Shown: positions 61,369 to 64,000 of the stretch, piece by piece
How positions within the stretch are numbered: the first letter of the stretch is position 1
Layout of the letters: every line of letters begins with the position of its first letter
DNA from: Planococcus sp. 107-1
GTDB taxonomy: Bacteria > Bacillota > Bacilli > Bacillales_A > Planococcaceae
DNA: 64,000 bases
Assembly: GCF_021513255.1 (NCBI RefSeq)
Contig: NZ_CP090977.1
Location: 1,426,001-1,490,000, forward strand
Reading direction: 5' to 3'
Program-made: the position numbers and the translations under genes
The notes under the pieces: generated by a model
What the model was told of the DNA's origin: nothing
The model's input: only the letters and a program-made list of their open reading frames with translations
Databases searched by the model: none

Positions 61369-61460
61369 ACGCAAATAAACCGGGAGTGAACGCAAATAAA
61401 TTCCGCTAACCACAAATAAAACGTTCTAAGCGCAAATAAAAATTTTGAACGCAAATAAAA
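61369..61460. repeat. Five-unit array with 19-21 bp spacing, GCAAATAAA type
   Basis: (G/A)CAAATAAA starts at 61371, 61392, 61412, 61432 and 61451, spacings 21, 20, 20 and 19. The unit form GAACGCAAATAAA is close to that of the arrays at 39456 and 54993. It lies between the tcdA terminator and that of the convergent rarA. Confidence 0.82.
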
Positions 61461-61490
61461 GCCATTTCCGCATTTGGAAATAGCTTTCGA
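61458..61490 (-). terminator. rarA terminator
   Basis: On the minus strand AGCTATTTCC-AAATGC-GGAAATGGCTTTT, just after the rarA stop. Confidence 0.75.
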
Positions 61491-61494
61491 TAAC

Positions 61495-62784
61495 TTATTT
61501 TTTATTTTTCCGGAATGATTTCAGTTTTTCATAGATGCCGGCGTACTTTTTCTCAGCTCCGGCAATCACCGGCTTGTAGTATTCGGCTTTTTGCACTTCT
61601 TTCGGCAAATAATCCTGATCGACCCAGCCGCCGAATGAGCCGAGCGGTGTGTCATGCGGATATCGATAGCCGCCGTGGCCAAGTTCGGCACTGCCGGCAT
61701 AATGCGTGTCGCGAAGATGCATCGGGATGTCGCCCGTCTCGCCTTTATTGATGGCTGAGATGGCAGCGTCGATCGCCCGGTAAGCGGAGTTCGATTTTTC
61801 GGACAAGCACATCTCGGCGACCGCTTGTGCGAGCGGGATGCGCGCTTCCGGCAAACCAAGGCGGTCAGCCGCCTGGCAGGCAGCGAGCACGTGGCCGCCG
61901 ACTTCCGGATTCGCAAGGCCGATGTCCTCATATGCCATAACGAGCAGGCGGCGGGTGACGGCGGTCAAATCGCCGTTTTCCAATAAATGCGCCAAATAAT
62001 ACATCGCTGCATTGATGTCGCTGCCGCGCACGGATTTTTGGAGCGCTGACAGCAAATTAAAGAAATGGGAACCTTTTTTATCGCCGAACACGCCGACTCG
62101 CTTGATCATCTGTTCCACCATTTGGTCTTCGACAATAAATTTATCGTCGATTTCGTCAGATGCGATGATGATGGACTCAAGCATCGTCAATGCCTTTCGG
62201 GCATCGCCGTTTGTGCCGTCTGCGATGCGCTCCACTTGCGCTGGTGAAATCTCGATTTTTAAATTGCCGAGTCCGCGTTTTGGATCACTCAAAGCGGTAT
62301 TCAGCAAGTTCACGATATCGTCATGCGTCAACCGTTTAAGCTGTTTGATTTCACCGCAGCGGGAACGGATCGCGGGGTTCACGTCATGGAACGGATTTTC
62401 CGTCGTGGCACCAATCAAAACGATCGCGCCACTTTCTACATGCGGCAACAATGCATCTTGCTGGAGTTTATTGAAGCGATGGATTTCGTCCAGGAATAAT
62501 AAGACTTTCCCAGTCATGCGCGATTCTTTGACCACCTCTTCAACATCTTTTTTGCCGGAAGTCGTCGCATTCAGCGCGATGAACGGCAATTTCGATGTGC
62601 CGGCGATGGCGTGGGCGATCGAGGTTTTTCCGATGCCCGGTTCGCCGTACAACAGCATCGACGGAATATGGCCGTTCTGGATCATTTTATATAACGCCGT
62701 ATGCGGGCCGATGACATCCTGCTGGCCGACCACTTCGTCAATGGTGCGCGGACGCATACGGAATGCTAAAGGTTCGTTCTGCAA
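61495..62784 (-). CDS. rarA: Replication-associated recombination ATPase RarA (MgsA)
   Basis: 429 residues. AAA+ ATPase with Walker A YGEPGIGKTSIAHA, Walker B LLFLDEIHRF, sensor 1 GATTENP, and the RarA tetramerisation domain at the C-terminus (AYRAIDAAISAINKGETGDI). It acts at stalled replication forks. It is divergent from cymR. Confidence 0.94.
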   Translation of the reverse strand: MQNEPLAFRMRPRTIDEVVGQQDVIGPHTALYKMIQNGHIPSMLLYGEPGIGKTSIAHAIAGTSKLPFIALNATTSGKKDVEEVVKESRMTGKVLLFLDEIHRFNKLQQDALLPHVESGAIVLIGATTENPFHDVNPAIRSRCGEIKQLKRLTHDDIVNLLNTALSDPKRGLGNLKIEISPAQVERIADGTNGDARKALTMLESIIIASDEIDDKFIVEDQMVEQMIKRVGVFGDKKGSHFFNLLSALQKSVRGSDINAAMYYLAHLLENGDLTAVTRRLLVMAYEDIGLANPEVGGHVLAACQAADRLGLPEARIPLAQAVAEMCLSEKSNSAYRAIDAAISAINKGETGDIPMHLRDTHYAGSAELGHGGYRYPHDTPLGSFGGWVDQDYLPKEVQKAEYYKPVIAGAEKKYAGIYEKLKSFRKNKK

Positions 62785-62868
62785 TCAAAAAACTCCTTCC
62801 GTACATTCGTTCTATTAGTATATCGTTTTGCCAAATAAAAGTCATTGCAAGTCCATTCCCGACAAATA

Positions 62869-62877
62869 TGCTATACT
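62869..62877 (+). promoter_or_regulatory. Extended -10 promoter of cymR-iscS
   Basis: TGCTATACT, an extended -10 sequence, lies 41 bp before cymR. No clear -35 box is seen at 17 bp. Confidence 0.5.
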
Positions 62878-62917
62878 ATTTTGAAGAATAATTGGAATCT
62901 GACTCAGAGGTGTAAGC

Positions 62918-63334
62918 ATGAAAATTTCAACAAAAGGCCGCTACGGCTTGACGATTATGATCTCACTCGCCAAACATTACGGAGAAGGGCCGATTCCGCT
63001 CCGGAAAATTGCGGCAGAATATGATTTATCTGAAGCGTATCTGGAACAATTAGTAGGTCCGCTTCGCAATTCAGGATTAGTTAAAAGTGTACGAGGCGCA
63101 TACGGCGGCTATATGCTGACGCGCGGCCCGAAAGAAATTTCCGCTGGAGACGTTATCAAAGTGCTTGAAGGCCCGATCCAGCCGGTTGAAGGCATCGAAG
63201 ACGAAGCTCAGCCGCAGCGCGAATTGTGGATTCGCATCCGCGACGCAGTCAAAAACGTGCTTGAGACGACGAGCATAGACGATTTAGCCAATCAAAAAGA
63301 CGATAATAACGAAAATTATATGTTTTATATATAA
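62918..63334 (+). CDS. cymR: Cysteine metabolism repressor CymR (Rrf2 family)
   Basis: 138 residues, starting MKISTKGRYGLTIMISLAKH, with a winged helix (YDLSEAYLEQLVGPLRNSGL) and no Fe-S cysteines, as in CymR rather than IscR. With CysK it represses cysteine uptake and synthesis genes. The adjacent cysteine desulfurase gene is the same partner as in B. subtilis. Confidence 0.93.
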   Translation: MKISTKGRYGLTIMISLAKHYGEGPIPLRKIAAEYDLSEAYLEQLVGPLRNSGLVKSVRGAYGGYMLTRGPKEISAGDVIKVLEGPIQPVEGIEDEAQPQRELWIRIRDAVKNVLETTSIDDLANQKDDNNENYMFYI

Positions 63335-63347
63335 GGAGACAGTTAAA

Positions 63348-64000
63348 ATGAATCGAATTTATTTAGACCATGCAGCCACTTCTCCGATGCATCCGGAAGT
63401 GGCTGAAACCTTTTCCGAAGCGCTTCTCACTGTATTCGGCAATCCATCAAGCATCCACGGCACCGGACGTACTGCGCGCAAGACATTGGACGACGCACGC
63501 CGTGTATTCGCTGCGAGCATCCATGCAGACGACCCGGAAATCATTTTCACAAGCGGCGGCACCGAAGCGGACAATATGGCGATCTTCGGCACAACAGCCA
63601 AAAAAGACGGCAAACATATCATCACGTCGCAGATTGAACACCACGCCGTTTTGCACGCTTGCGAGAAATTGGAACGGGAAGGCTACGAGGTCACTTACTT
63701 GCCGGTTGACGAAAAAGGTCTGGTCCGAGCAGAAGACGTGAAAAAAGCGCTGCGAGGACGATACAATTCTAGTGACCATCATGCTAGGCAATAATGAAGT
63801 CGGAACGGTTCAGCCGATTGCTGAAATCGGTGAGCTGTTAAAAGATACGGACGTCACATTCCACACAGATGCCGTCCAAGCATACGGCGTTTTGCCGATT
63901 GACGTGGAAGCGCTAAATGTCGACCTTTTGTCGGTATCCGCGCATAAACTCAACGGGCCAAAAGGCATCGGTTTCCTTTACCAGCGAAAAGGCACACCGC
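63348..64000 (+). CDS. iscS: Cysteine desulfurase, N-terminal part (frame break near 63755; runs off the window)
   Basis: PLP-dependent desulfurase of the IscS/NifS family (YrvO type, tRNA thiolation). [34 protein letters not shown] and [17 protein letters not shown] are present. The frame breaks at about 63755; removing one G gives [23 protein letters not shown] and the gene continues to the window end past the PLP lysine region ([17 protein letters not shown]). Confidence 0.92.

Overview
The window is a chromosomal segment of a low-to-mid G+C Gram-positive bacterium of the family Planococcaceae (Planococcus/Planomicrobium type). The gene order follows the Bacillus subtilis block valS-folC-(comC)-maf-radC-mreBCD-minCD-rplU-ysxB-rpmA-spo0B-obg-pheB-pheA-niaR, then ruvAB-queA-tgt-yajC-comN-secDF-lapA-recJ-apt-relA-dtd-yrvJ-hisS-aspS-6S RNA-tcdA-rarA-cymR-iscS. 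Many sporulation genes that interrupt this block in B. subtilis (spoIIB, spoIVFAB, safA/coxA/bofC, spoVB) are absent, although a Spo0B-like gene remains. That fits a non-sporulating relative of Bacillus.

Layout. 1-8.5 kb: end of an AbrB-type membrane protein, a valine T-box with valS, a probable interspersed element inside the valS leader, an alcohol dehydrogenase, two overlapping ATP-grasp ligases with a decayed third copy, and folC. 8.5-23.4 kb: a membrane GAF-GGDEF protein next to a type IV pilus locus. The locus has three divergent minor prepilins, a VanW-like protein, PilB (with MshEN domain), PilT, PilC, a major pilin, PilM, PilN, a PilO-like protein ending in a LysM domain, and the prepilin peptidase. 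It lies where B. subtilis has only comC. 23.6-29.7 kb: maf, then radC split by a 4.8-kb Tn554-family transposon carrying tnpA, tnpB, tnpC and a lincosamide nucleotidyltransferase gene. That gene sits behind a leader that looks like a ribosome-controlled transcription attenuator. 29.7-36 kb: cell shape and division-site genes, a NERD nuclease-like gene, and the L21/L27 operon with the L27-processing protease. 36-47 kb: obg, phenylalanine synthesis, NiaR, Holliday junction helicase, queuosine tRNA modification and Sec translocase genes. 47-64 kb: recJ, apt, a beta-helix lyase-like gene, relA, dtd, a cell-wall amidase, a T-box-controlled hisS-aspS operon, 6S RNA, tcdA, rarA, cymR and the start of iscS.

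The most unusual structure not explained by genes is a set of five short intergenic arrays with a period of exactly 21 bp in four of them and about 20 bp in the fifth. They start near 3946, 34824, 39456, 54993 and 61371. Each unit has a conserved core of 6-10 bp (GACACTA, CACCTC or GCAAATAAA type) followed by variable sequence. Four of the five lie between two facing terminators of convergent gene pairs. I do not know a described name for them.

Twelve single frame breaks occur in otherwise well conserved genes, including essential ones (obg, hisS) and others such as secDF, relA and ruvB. They look like uncorrected sequencing indels rather than real pseudogenes, and I annotate those genes across the break. 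radC is the exception: it is truly interrupted by the transposon.
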